64,000 bases of DNA from the NCBI GenBank assembly GCA_964035575.1, contig OZ037911.1, positions 620,001 to 684,000 on the forward strand. Reading direction: 5' to 3'. A program made the position numbers and the translations under genes. How positions within the stretch are numbered: position 1 is the first letter of the stretch; each line of letters starts with the position of its first letter. This document shows, piece after piece, positions 1-11,410 of the stretch. The notes beneath the pieces were generated by a model. It did not search any database. It was not told the DNA's origin and saw only the letters and a list, made by a program, of their open reading frames with translations. This stretch comes from Rhynchopus sp. YZ270_cl-10 (taxonomy: Eukaryota; Euglenozoa; Diplonemea; Diplonemida; Diplonemidae).

Positions 1-229
1 TTACCCTATTTGACTGCTCCCTGTAGAAATTGTACTTAGACCTCTGCAAACACTGAAAATATTACATTCAGCACTCTCAGTCCTAAGGGTGCTGCCTCTG
101 GGGTGGACTTTCGCATCGTATTACAAACTTACCGGAAACCCTTGTCTCATTACCCTGCACCCCCATTCTTCACTTTCCTTGCTTTTTCTTGCTCTTCACC
201 CTTTCTTCTTGCCTTACCAAAAAGGCAGC

Positions 230-345
230 ATTGAAGTCACTGAAGTCCACTGCTCTCTTGGTGGCTGGGTCCATCCTGTGTGCACCGTCTACCAGCACCA
301 TGGTAATTGTGTTAGGTGCAACAACTCGGATCGCAGTATTCAGAA
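230..345 (-). pseudogene. Fragment of the NTPase-like gene (Walker B region)
   Basis: This stretch closely resembles the part of the neighbouring gene around 1968-2060 that encodes the hydrophobic strand ending in MVLVDGAH (Walker B-like). It lies downstream of the gene's stop codon in the same orientation and has no counterpart of the rest of the gene, so it looks like a partial duplicate. No stop interrupts it, but it is too short to be a gene alone. A GTAAGG donor-like site follows on the minus strand, so it could also be a relic exon. An equivalent fragment lies in the second unit at 5284-5392. Confidence 0.6.
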
Positions 346-618
346 GTTATTTTCATTTATCCGAGTGGTAGTCAAAATCGTCCACAAAATCGTCATCCCA
401 CACACAATGTGTTTTCAATTGTGAAATAAAATTACGTATTCGATGAATACAGCAGACAATATTCTACTTACCAACCTTTTCGTGGACTCGTTCACCGTTA
501 TTGTACTCGCCACGCTCGTGGTTGTTAGGTTTTTCGACTGTCACTTTAATACCCTCCCAGACCCTCCCAAAACATTCCCAAACCCTCCCAAACCCAAATA
601 TCGTTTACGTCAACTATC

Positions 619-3600
619 CTAATCTGTGTTTTTCCTTATTTTTTTCCCCGTCAGTGTCTTAATCTTTTGACCAGTAGTTGTCGAGTGACAGTTGCGCTTC
701 CTGGATTCCACGTGCGGGTGATTCACAACTACAGTTCCACTCAGAGGACCGAAGTATGCGTGGAAGTTGTCTGGACCCACCACTGCACAATCAATGATGT
801 CTTTAGGTATCTTCTTCTTCTCTGCTACCGGGTGCTGGGAGATCATGATGAATGCGTCTCCTCTGCTCACAGACTTTTTCATTTCGTCGGAACGTGGAGC
901 TGACTGATTGTTTGAGGCATTGGGACTTTCTGACTTACACTTACACTGTGCAACCTCATTGAAGTGTTCACCATCATTGCTACGTTTCAGGCGGCAGAAG
1001 AAGTCACCGGCAGGTGCATCACTGGCATTCAGTATTGTGTAGTTATGGATGTCTTCTGAGGATGTTGTGAGCGTCCGCTTCTGCCCTTCAGTAGGTTGGG
1101 TGCACAGCTTCACTTTCCATTCCCCCCTTGCAGTTGGGCGTTTTTGCTTCCTTGTCTTTGGTGCTGCCTCAGCACAACTTTTTGTGCTAATCTTCTTTGG
1201 AGATGCCGCCAGCTGCATCGGCATTTTCATCACCTTCGTGTCACCACCTTTCAGCCAATCGGCTCCAGCGTGGAGGTCTTTTAAGGCTATGTTGTCTTCA
1301 CACACCTGAGACCTGATGCAGCGTACTGATGCAGCAAATTGCTCAAACGCATCAGAACCCTCATAATATGGTCTCCATGTGCTCAGAACACTACTGTGGT
1401 TGCGATAAATAAGCATGAGGAGTGCTGAGATGTGCAGCGGGTACCATGGATCTGGTCGTCCCATTCCTTCGTTCAGGTCAGAGGGGTGGATTTTGACAAG
1501 ACCGACACGGGTCAGATATTCGCAAGTTACATTCCCGATCTCCTCGTTCAATCGGAACCTTCCATCACCTGTCAGGGTGCGCTGAAGCAGAAATGCAACA
1601 AGGTCAGGGCTCAAGTCGTCAAGTTCGTATCTATCTTCCAACGCAGCAGCAGCTGACGTAAACACATCAGAAAGTGTCGATGAGGTGTCCTTCACAAGAA
1701 ACTCCAGTGTCCGTGGGTGCTCTCCGAAAAGTCGAATAAATGCCTCCTCATGTTCTAGCACAACGCTGTTCTGGATCTCTTCTGGCATCCTGGTCATTGT
1801 AGGTGGTGTGACCAGCAGCTTCAGGGCCAAAGAGCTATCCTCGAACAGCTTGTGCATTATTATGGAAGTGCTTGAGGAGCAGGCTGCAAACACCCGAGGT
1901 GCACAAAGTATGGCACCGGACAGAGTACTATACACCTCCCGCATGTAACTCGTCTTATACAACTCATTGAAGTCCACTGCTCTCCTTGGGATTGGGTCCA
2001 TCCTGTGTGCACCGTCAACCAGCACCATGGTAATTGTGTTATTCGGTGCAACAACTTGGATGGCTAAAATGAGATCCCCGAGATTGAATGACCAGCGATA
2101 GCTCTTCTGGTAAGTTTCGAAACACTTTCCCCCGATGGGACAAGGTCCGTCAGTCACACCCTTCATCAGGGAGAACATGATGCGATCCAGCATCTCTTGG
2201 TGTACTCGCTCCTGGATAACCTCAAGGTTTGTCAGGGAAGGCAATTCTTTGATATCCGTGTCGTTCTCAAAGTCGCAGAAAAGACAGTAAGTGACCACAT
2301 CCTGATCACCGAAGCAGATGGACTTCATTTCATCTAACAAGCGCGATTTGCCATTACCCATGCCTGACACGACTGCCACAACACTCCTGTCCATCATGTA
2401 GCGGAGTCCGTCTACACAAGCCAAAATCTCTTCAGCAAGCACCCTGTGAACGTCACTACCTCCTTGGTAATTCTTGAAAGATTTCCTGCCGTCAAACCGG
2501 TACTCCTGAGAAGACGTCAGTGCACTCAGTAAGACCGCCTTCACTTCGTCGATGCTCACCTGTGAGTAAAAGAACAAGGTTGTGCATTTTAGAATAAAAA
2601 AGTCACAAAGATACAACAGGAAGAGAACGTGAAGTCGTTGACTCATATGGCGCACCCACACTAACAAGATAGCCTGCAACACCTGTGCTCGCTACGTACT
2701 CATACATGGGTTGCTCTTGATCCACAACTGTCGCACTAGTTACAGATGTGCTGGGGGTTCAATTATGTCAAGATATTCTGGTTCAGAGACATGAGTCCTT
2801 GTATCCTATCTCATCACGCGGTTCAGGGATGAGACCGAACTGGGACTGGGACTTCATTCTCTTACTTAATAAAAACAGAGTTGTGGAACACTGTGGATCT
2901 CCATCACCCATGCCGCCTTTGCAACCCCAACACACACATGTTGTGAACGGGTGAGAGAGAGAAAAATTCAATTTTAGAGCTAACTTCTTGGGAGGTGTGA
3001 GTATACCTTCACACCCTGATGTGCAGCTCTCCTCCTCTCCATCACGCTCACCTCCTTCATCTGTTTGTGTGTGATTATTTTGTGAATGGACAACGACCAG
3101 AAACAACAAAATAATATATATTATTATCGTGAATTTATTTTCCAGTATTTCACGCACAGGTGGAAACAGCCCGAGGGGAAGCATTTTTTCCCGAGGGCGA
3201 AGCCCGAGGGGAAAAATGCTTCCCCGAGGGCTGTTTCCACCTGTAAGTGAAATACTGGTATAAATTCACGAAAATATATTATTTTATCTCCAAATGAGAC
3301 CATGAATTTCACAACCCGTTTTCACGTACAAAGAGAAGAGGGTGGGGTGGTTCTTTTTATGATGATTTTTGATTCAGTTTTTTTATGTGGAACTCTTAGC
3401 GCTGGACAGCGCCTTGAGCCAGAACTGGTGCAGCGGGTTTGTGGCGCTTACGCGGCTGTACTTCTGATGAAGATGAGGAAGACGATGAAGACGATGACGA
3501 TGAGTCACTTGTGTTCGTGTCGGACTCACTCTCCACAGGTGCCCTCGTACGTTTTTGAGGTGTCATTTGAGATTTTGGAAGAAAATTGGGGGGAAAACGG

Positions 3601-4296
3601 TGTGCATCCTTGGTTTGTGTGCTACAAGAACGAAAATTAACTGAAAAATGCGTTTGAGATCCCTAGAATGGCTCAAAATGCCTCTTTTCTGGCTTTAATT
3701 GCAAAATTGGGCCTCCAAAGGCCTCCAAAAAAATTTTCGAGAGTTCAGTTCTACGATTTTCGACCGTGAATTTATTTTTTCTGAGCGTGAATTTATTTTT
3801 CTGAGCGTGAATTTATTTTTCTGAGCGTGAATTTATTTTTTGAGCGTGAAATACCGGAAAATAAATTCACGCCCCTCCTTCACGATTTTGTGAAGGGGCG
3901 TGAAATTCATGGTCTCAAGCGGGGATAAAATACACAGTTGTGCACACACTGTGCATCACCACTGCCGACTTTGCAACCCCAACACACTCATGTTGCGACT
4001 GGGTCGTGCCATAAAAATAAAAGAAAAATGGGTGTGGGAAGCAAGTGCAATACCTGCACTAGAAATATGTACTCTTTGATCTTGCGGACCAAGGCATTCG
4101 CAAGATCGTCATTGCCACTGTAGTGACCAAGCTCAGCAAGCTCCACCATCTCTTTACCGAGGTCTTTCACCTTCTCCACTAGACGGGACCGGTAAGTTGC
4201 GAGCTGCTGCTGCAGTTCTTTCAGCTCTTCCTTCAGTTCTGTTATTGTCGGGTCATCTTTTGCTTCAGGAAGCAAGCTCCTGTCATCAGCAGACAT
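619..4296 (-). CDS. Coiled-coil / P-loop NTPase-like protein, copy 1 (three exons)
   Basis: The proposed exons are 4296-4054, 3060-3007 and 2559-619, joined in phase 0 to give 745 residues. Donors are GTATTG and GTATAC; acceptors end in AACAG and CACAG. The first 81 residues form a charged coiled coil (heptads around KEELKELQQQLATYRSRL). Exon 3 has a P-loop-like SGMGNGKS near residue 164 (the usual first Gly is Ser), a Walker B-like MVLVDGAH ending near 284, and GEHPRTLEFL near 379. The C-terminal part carries GDFF followed by EVAQCK near 634, which could be a PD-(D/E)XK nuclease core. NTPase plus REase-like nuclease is the layout of Crinkler/RHS-type proteins; that assignment is an inference from motif order, not from a clear family match. 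Its substrate and cellular location cannot be told. Intron 1 (3061-4053) is 814 bp longer than in copy 2 because of an insertion. An upstream in-frame extension of exon 3 to 2682 is intron sequence rather than coding. Confidence 0.65.
3114..3927. mobile_element. 814-bp inverted-repeat insertion in intron 1 of copy 1
   Basis: Intron 1 is 993 bp here and 179 bp in the sister gene, a difference of exactly 814 bp. Comparison of the two introns puts the insertion between ATA at 3111-3113 and a second ATA at 3925-3927, so a 2-3 bp target duplication (TA or ATA) is likely. Inside are nested inverted repeats: 28-bp arms at 3128-3155 and 3844-3871 with one mismatch; 17-bp perfect arms at 3296-3312 and 3900-3916; and a long hairpin at about 3128-3271 centred on GGGCGAAGCCC near 3208. 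Four direct copies of a roughly 20-bp unit with GAGCGTGAATTTATTTTT lie at about 3775-3850. No transposase is visible, so it is non-autonomous. It may be one element nested in another. Confidence 0.75.
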
Positions 4297-5283
4297 ACTT
4301 GAGGGGAGGGGAATATGAGTGAGTGAGTGAGAGAGGTGTTTATCCTGTTGTGAAAACGAGTAGGTTAGTTGGTGAGCAGAGGTTTTGAGGCCAATAAAGA
4401 AATGTGTGCCTGTTTACAGCGAGACGAAGGTGACTGTGAGCGCTGCCCTCGCCTGGGCACACGACATCCCTGGAGAGGCAGACGAAGATGTGGGTACAAG
4501 CGTGGACGTGGTGGCACACTAAATAAAAAAATGAGGGTTGGAGAAAGGAGGAGCTTTCTTTTGTTGGTTCAGAGAAATTGCCTAGGCCCTCAACAAAGTG
4601 CGATCAAAAGCATCCGTTTGTATTGCTTCGTTTTTTTATTTTTCCACTTTTCCTTATTTCTTCTTTTTGAACGATTTGGTGGAATAGTGGGGATCACTTT
4701 TACCGATCTACATTACACTTTATTTTGTATTTTGTTTTTTTTTGTACGAATCAGAAACAGAACTTACCAAAAACCTACTCAAAAGGGGATGGGAGAGAAA
4801 GAGCAGAGTTGAGAAAAAACTTGGAAAAACTCATTTTAGCGGAGAAAAATAAAGGCGTTGTTTTTTGTTACTTTTTGTTCCCAGCTCCAGGAAAACCATT
4901 TACAGTTTTCGGTCAGTTCCCCCTGAACCCTGACTCGCGCATACATGCCCGGGCATGCATGAAACCGCATGGGAAAAAACCCCCATATCCTTTTTCCCCC
5001 ATAACATTCCTTCACCCCACCGTAGCATCCTGTTTTACCCTATTTGACTGCCCCCTGTAGAAATTGTACTTAGACCTCCGCAAATGCTGAAAATATTATA
5101 TTCGTGTGAAATAAGATTCATATTTCACTCTCAGTCCTAAGGGTGGTGCCTCTGGGGTGGACTTTCGCATCGTATTACAAACTTACCGGAAACCCTTGTC
5201 TCATTACCCTGCACCCCCATTCTTCACTTTCCTTGCTTTTTCTTGCTCTTCACCCTTTCTTCTTGCCTTACCAAAAAGGCAAC
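4297..5283. other. Spacer between the two NTPase-like genes
   Basis: This holds the 5' flank of copy 1 (to about 4986) and the start of the second duplicated unit. The 5' flank is conserved between units, with a GAGTGAGTGAGAGAG purine run just upstream of the start codon. No separate gene is convincing: the open frames here (for example 4369-4812) are not conserved as protein in the second unit, where frameshifts break them. Confidence 0.6.
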
Positions 5284-5392
5284 ATTGAAGTCACTGAAGT
5301 CAGCTGCTCTCTTAAGGGCTGGGTCCATGTTGTGTGCACCGTCAACCAGCACCATGGTAATTGTGTTAGGTGCAACAACTCGGATCGCAGTA
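5284..5392 (-). pseudogene. Fragment of the NTPase-like gene, second unit
   Basis: Counterpart of the fragment at 230-345, resembling the Walker B-coding part of the gene (compare 6875-6965). It lies downstream of the copy 2 stop codon. In this unit the roughly 140 bp that follows the fragment in unit 1 (about 387-524) is absent. The fragment is open but short and is probably not translated on its own. Confidence 0.55.
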
Positions 5393-5535
5393 ATTATGAG
5401 TTATTTTCATTTATCCGAGTGGTAGTCAAAATCGTCCACAAAAGGTTTTTCGACTGTCACTTTAATACCCTCCCAGACGCTCCCAAAACCCGCCCAAAAC
5501 ATTCCCAAACCCAAACATCCTTTACGTCAACTATC

Positions 5536-8487
5536 CTAATCTGTGTTTTTCCTTATTTTTTTCCCTCTCGGTGTCTCGATCTTTTGGCCAGCAGTAGTCG
5601 AGTGCCAGTTACGCTTCCTCGATTCCACGTGCGGGTGATTCACAACTACAGTTCCACTCAGAGGACCGAAGTATGCGTGGAAGTTGTCTGGACCCACCAC
5701 TGCACAATCAATGATGTCTTCAGGTATGTCCTCCTCTGCTACCGTGTGCTGGGAGATCATGATGAATGCGTCTCCTCTGCTCACAGACTTCATCATTTCG
5801 TCGGAAAGTGGAACTGACTGATTGTTTGAGGCATTGGGACTTTCTGACTTACACTTACACTGTGCAACCTCATTGAAGTGTTCACCATCATTGCTACGTT
5901 TCAGGCGGCAGAAGAAGTCACCGGCAGGTGCATCACTGGCATTCAGTATTGTGTAGTTATGGATGTCTTCTGAGGATGTTGTGAGCGTCCGCTTCTGCCC
6001 TTCAGTAGGTTGGGTGCACAGCTTCACTTTCCATTCCCCTGGAGTTGGGCGTTCCTTCGTTGTCTTTGGTGCTGCCTCATCACAACTTTTTGTGCTAATC
6101 ATTTTTGAAGATTCCGCCAGCTGCATCGGCATTTTCACCACCTTCGTGTCACCACCTTTCGGCCAATCGGCTCCAGCGTGGAGGTCTTTTAAGGCTATGT
6201 TGTCTTCACACACCTGAGACCTGATGCAGCGTACTGATGCAGCAAATCGCTCAAACGCATCAGAACCCTCATAATATGGTCTCCATGTGCTCAGAACCTT
6301 GTGGTTGCGATGAATAAGCATGAGGAGTGCTGAGATCTGCAGCGGGTACCTTCTATCTTCTGCCATTCCTTTGTTCAGGTCAGAGCGGTGGATTTTGACA
6401 AGACCGACACGGGTCAGATATTCGCAAGTTACATTCCCGATCTCCTCGTTCAATCGGAACCTTCCATCACCTGTCAGGGTGCGCTGAAGCAGAGGTACAA
6501 CAAGGTCAGGGTTCAATTTGTCAAGTTCGTATCTATCTTCCAACGCAGCAGCAGCTGACGTAAACACATCAGAAAGTGTCGATGAGGTGTCCTTCACAAG
6601 AAACTCCAGTGTCCGTGGGTGCTCTCCGAAAAGTTGAATAAATGCCTCCTCATGTTCTAGCACAACGCTGTTCTGGATCTCTTCTGGCATCCTGGTCATT
6701 ACAGGGGGTGTGACCAGCAGCTTCCGGGCCAAAGAGCCATCCTCTAACGGCTTACGCACTATTATGGAAGTGGTTGAGGAGCAGGCTGCAAACACCCGAG
6801 GTGCACAAAGTATGGCATTGGACAGAGTCACAAACACCTGACGCATGTAACTCGTCGCATACAACTCACTGAAGTCCACTGCTCTCGTAGGGACTGGGTC
6901 CATGTTGTGTGCACCGTCAACCAGCACCATGGTAATTGTGTTAGGTGCAACAACTTGGATGGCTGAAATGAGATCCTGGAGTTTGAATGACCACTGATAG
7001 CTCTGCTGGTAAGTTTCGAAACACTCTCCCCCGACGGGACAAGGTCCGTCAGTCACACCCTTCATCAGGGAGAACATGATGCGATCCAGCATCTCTGTGT
7101 GTACTCGCTCCCGTATAACCTCATGGCTTCTCAGAGAAGGCAATGCTTCCGCCATCGTGCCATTCTCAAAGTTGCAGAAAAGGCAGTGAACGTTCTCATC
7201 CTGACCGAAGCATATGGACTTCATTTCATCTAACAAGCGCGATTTGCCATCACCCATGCCTGATACGACTGCCACAACAGCCTTATGCGCCTTGTCGTGG
7301 ACCCCGTGTTGACAAGCGGAAATCTCGTCGCTAAGCAACTTTCTAATGACACTACCTCCTTGGTACGTCTTGAAAATAGGTGTCGTACTGTCAAACCGGT
7401 ACTTTTGAGAAGACGTCAGTGCACTCAGTAAGACCGCCTTCACTTCGTTGATGCTCACCTGTGAGTAAATGAACAAGGTTGTGCATTTTAGAATAAAAAA
7501 GTCACAAAGATACAACAGGAAGAGAAAGTGAAGTCGTTGCCTCATATGGCGCACCCACACTAACAAGATAGCCTGCAACACCTGTGCTCGCTACGTACTC
7601 ACACATGGGTTGCTCTTGATCCACAACTGTCATACTAGTTACAGATGTGCTGGGGGTTCAATTATGTCAAGATATTCTGGTTCAGAGAGACATGAGTCCC
7701 TGTATCCTATCTCATCACGCGGTTCAGGGATGAGACCGAACTGAAACTGGGACTTCATTCTCTGACTTAATTAAAAACAAAGTAGTGGAACACTGTGGAT
7801 CTCCATCACTATGCCGACTTTGCAACCCCAACACACACATGTTGTGAAGGGGTGTGAGAGAGAGAATAATACAATTTTAGAGCTAACTTCTTGGGAGGTG
7901 TGAGTATACCTTCACACCCTGATGTGCAGCTCTCCTCTCCGTCATGATCACCTCCTGTCTCGTGCTCTCCTGCTCCTCCATCATTATCTTCTCCTCCTTC
8001 ATCATTATCTTCTTCTCCTCCATCATTATCTTCTTCTCCTCCATCATTATCTCCTCCTTCTTCATCTGTTTGTGTGTGATTATTTTGTGAATGTACAACG
8101 ACCAGAAACAACAAAATAAAATACACAGTTGTGCACACACTGTGCATCACCACTGCCGACTTTGCAACCCCAACACACTCATGTTGCGACTGGGTCGTGC
8201 CAGGAAAATAAAAGAAAAATAGGTGTGGGAAGCAAGTGCAATACCTTCACTTCATATCTGAACTCTTTGATCATGTCGACCAAGGCATTCGCAATATCGT
8301 CATTGCCACTGTATTGATCAAGCTCAGCAAGCTTCACCGTCTCTTCACCGAGGGCTTTCACCCTCTCCACTAGACGGGACCGGTAAGTTGCGAGATCCTG
8401 CTGCAGTTTTTTCAGCTCTTCCTTCAGTTTTGTTATTGTCGGGTCATCTTTTGCTTCAGGAAGCAAGCTCCTGTCATCAGCAGACAT
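5536..8487 (-). CDS. Coiled-coil / P-loop NTPase-like protein, copy 2 (three exons)
   Basis: Paralogue of the gene at 619-4296 with the same structure: exons 8487-8245, 8065-7910 and 7458-5536, all joined in phase 0, giving 773 residues. Intron 1 is 179 bp and lacks the insertion seen in copy 1. Exon 2 is 52 codons against 18 in copy 1, because of an in-frame expansion of a 21-bp unit rich in Met, Glu and Lys codons that lengthens the predicted coiled coil. The P-loop-like segment is SGMGDGKS, the Walker B-like strand is TITMVLVDGAH, GEHPRTLEFL is kept, and the C-terminal EVAQCK nuclease-like motif is unchanged. Retention of these motifs in both copies while linkers drift argues that both proteins are functional. 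The family assignment (Crinkler/RHS-like) stays tentative. Confidence 0.65.
7970..8056 (-). repeat. In-frame 21-bp repeat in exon 2 of copy 2
   Basis: About four tandem units, each approximately ATAATGATGGAGGAGAAGA plus two bases, on the minus strand. The unit length is a multiple of three, so the reading frame is kept and the array codes for a repeating IMMEEKK-like peptide. Copy 1 lacks the array, so it arose or was lost after the gene duplication. It is a candidate for length variation between strains. Confidence 0.75.
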
Positions 8488-11410
8488 ACTTGAGGGAGGG
8501 GAATATGAGTGAGTGAGAGAGAGAGGTGTTTATCCTGTTGTGAAAACGAGTAGGTTAGTTGGTGAGCCGAGGTTTTGAGGCCAATAAAGAAATGTGTGCC
8601 TGTTTACCGCGAGACGAAGGTGACTGTGAGCGCTGCCCTCGCCTGGGCACACGACATCCCTGCAGATGCAGACGAAGATGTGGGTACAAGCGTGGACGTG
8701 GTGTCACATTAAATATAAAAAATGAGGGTTGGAGAAAGGGGGGCTATTTTTTGTTGGTTCAGAGAAATTGCCTAGGCCCTCAACAAAGTGCGATCAAAAG
8801 CATCCGTTTGTATTGCTTCGTTTTTTTTATAGTTTTCACTTTTCCTTATTTCTTCTTTTTGAACGATTTGGTGGAATAGTGGGTATCACTTTTACCGATC
8901 TACATTACACTTTATTTTGTATTTTTTTGTTGTGGTTTACGAATCAGAAACATAACTTACCAAAAACCTACTCAACAGGGGATGGGAGAGAAAGAGCAGA
9001 GTTGAGAAAAACTTGGAAAAACTCATTTTAGCGGAGAAAAATAAAGGCGTTGCTTTTTTTGTTACTTTTTGTTCCCAGCTCCAGGAAAACCATTTACAGT
9101 TTTCGGTCAGTTCCCCCTGTACCCTGACTCGCGCATACATGCCCGGGCATGCATGAAAGCGCATGGGAAAAAACCCCCCTAACAATAAATAACGGCTACG
9201 TCGCTTGGAGAAAGTGAAATGACACCACCCCTTCTAAATTTCTGAGGTTTGGGACGGGAGAGAGGAAAGGGGGAAGGGACTGTACGCCTTTCTTACACCC
9301 CGTTGTTAGAGTTTGGTGTAACCCACGTGGCTGTTGTGAGCATCAATTTGTGATGGCCAAAACCCGAAGCTATGAACACAGCCCTGGCATGGGTAATAGC
9401 ATCCAATGTTTTGCACAAAACAAAAAACAAAAACAGTATTTCATACAAAAACAAAATAAATGGGCAGATGCTCCAATTAACCATGGATGACATAGGGTTT
9501 TGCAAATAATGGATCAACTACCGGGTATGACCAGGTTTTATACTCGGTAATGCCACGGAAAACACCCGATAATGCACGGTGCTGGCAACCGAAAAACCCG
9601 GTTGGACCCGGTAAATGAAACAATTTAAATCCGGTAATTTCTGGTACCCGATAATGGGTGCCACCCATGATTAAAAGAAAAAATATTTGGAAACATGATC
9701 TCAGCCTTTCTGTGATTAGCCATCTTGGGGGGAAAAAACTGTGACTTGAAATACTACAGTCACTCTCAAGACAATACACTTTGGTGCGTGATCAGGACAC
9801 TGTGTACCCGAAACCATTTTGTCCAATTTTTTTCGAGGTTGATGACGATCGGATGAACGGAGATCAATCAATTTCGTATACTTTCCATTCTAAGAAAACA
9901 CATACCATTCAAGAATAAAATAGAGGAAAAAAAGTTGGAGAAAATTGCCAAAAAACCGAATGTCTCACAGTGTACACACATCTCAACATGCATGATTATC
10001 TGTGGATATGAACGAAACCCGAACAACGCAGGGAGAAAGAACAGACACTAAAAAATGGGGGGTGGAGAGAAAAAAAAAAATTTCCCCCGCCCACCCGCAC
10101 TCGATTTTGCAACATAAACAAAATAGCCCTACCTAAGAGGTAGGTTGTGACTACTCGAAAAAGAAAAGAAAAGAAAAAGACACCCCTTGAAGGCTAGAAT
10201 ATCTACTTACAAGACGGCACACCTCATTCCCTAAAAGAGTGTGACATAGAGGTGACAACAGGCAACTCTGGCCCAACCAATTTTATTTGAGAACACACTC
10301 AATAACATATCACACAACACCCCCTACCCAACCCACGAATGTGCCTCTCTGTACACATGCCCCAGAAAAAAAGTCTATACGATGAACCTACACCTTGCAT
10401 TGATTGGTCATCTATAAACAAAAGAAAAGTTTATAAGATGATCCTAAGCCTCTCGTGCTTAGTCACCTTCGTGCCAAACAAAAGTTGGCTTGAAATACAA
10501 CAGCCCCTCTCATGAACAGTGTACCTTTTGGTATATGACTGGGGGTACAGTGGGGGTGGACCCCCCTAACCATCCATTTCGTGGTTTACTGATATGCTCT
10601 ACAAAATGTGATTTAAAAAAAAATCTTCTTGTAAAAGTGTATACAGTGATGGAACCAAAGAAACACGAAAGGTGTATTTCAATAAATTCATATACATTCT
10701 TTTCTTAGCGAAACAAAAAGAATGCAAAGGGTGCAAAAAAATGTCCTTTCTTTTTTTATTGACATGTTTCGCAAAAAAGTAAAAAAGAGAAGTCGCATTT
10801 CACATACGCATTTCAATACATTGATATGCATAGGGTATAGGGATCGAAAGTGGAAACTGAAAACTAAAAATGCTCTTTTTTCATTTCGTTTACATCTGAT
10901 GTGCCCCTACTCCCCCGGCTTCCTCTCGACCAGATGAAGGGATCATTGGAGAAATAGGCCTTTGTGATGTAGGTTCCTACTAGGGAGGGGAAAATACTCT
11001 AACTCAACTAGGGTAAGTTGTCAATGGGAAAACTGAGGCTAGCGTTTTTTACTTTATCAATACCCTTCCCCAATTTAATAGCTCTCTCTCTCTCTCTCTC
11101 TCTCGCACTACTGCACAGTACAACACCCACCACTCCCAGAGGTGGGTTTGCGTGTCCTCTTGTACTTCAGGAGCCACTGTAGTTTGATTTTGTTTGTTTG
11201 TGTGGTATGTCTTGTTGTAAGGTTTTTATATATAAAAAAGAAGAGTCATTGACATGGATGAAAGCACAAAAGTACCATGCGGCCAACAACAGAAGCTGTA
11301 ATAGGAAGTCTAGTGTAGTGACTTATCCGTGCCGTAGTGTGAACGTGAACGGGGGCGGTACACCGCTCGTCAGCTTGTGGACCGTAAAAAAAAAAAAATG
11401 TCGAGGTATT
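8488..11410. other. Non-coding A/T-rich spacer with dispersed repeats
   Basis: 8488-9179 is the duplicated upstream flank of copy 2. Beyond that no gene is recognisable. Around 9510-9680 short words resembling CCGGTAATG and ACCCGGTAA recur in degenerate form. A CT-dinucleotide run lies at about 11083-11104. The stretches near 9745-9800 and 10490-10580 belong to a dispersed family that recurs near 11930 and 13385 (words CAGTGTACCTTTTGGTA and GGGTGGACCCCC). The stretch near 10680-10750 shares words such as ATACATTCTTTTCTTA with 18405-18460. The short open frames here show no domain and no conserved partner. Confidence 0.55.

Larger units (their letters stand above)
1..9179. repeat. Tandem gene-sized duplication (two units)
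   Basis: Bases 1-4986 and 5035-9179 are two direct copies of one unit, alignable from the downstream flank of the NTPase-like gene through its three exons to its upstream flank. The left unit starts at or before the window edge, so more copies could lie to the left. The units differ by many point changes, an 814-bp insertion in intron 1 of the left copy, an extra stretch of about 140 bp near 387-524 in the left copy, about 25 bp extra near 5100-5125 in the right copy, and an in-frame repeat expansion in exon 2 of the right copy. The duplication is therefore not very recent, yet both genes keep open frames, which suggests both are under selection. That last point is inference. Confidence 0.9.

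Noticed and set aside
89-424. Plus-strand frame of 111 codons and its counterpart at 5143-5817
   Set aside because: It runs antisense to the NTPase gene fragment, and the two counterparts diverge by frame-changing differences.
2560-2682. N-terminal extension of exon 3 of the NTPase-like gene
   Set aside because: It begins with a non-ATG codon, is hydrophobic and A/T-rich, and ends exactly at a polypyrimidine-CAG acceptor, so it is intron.
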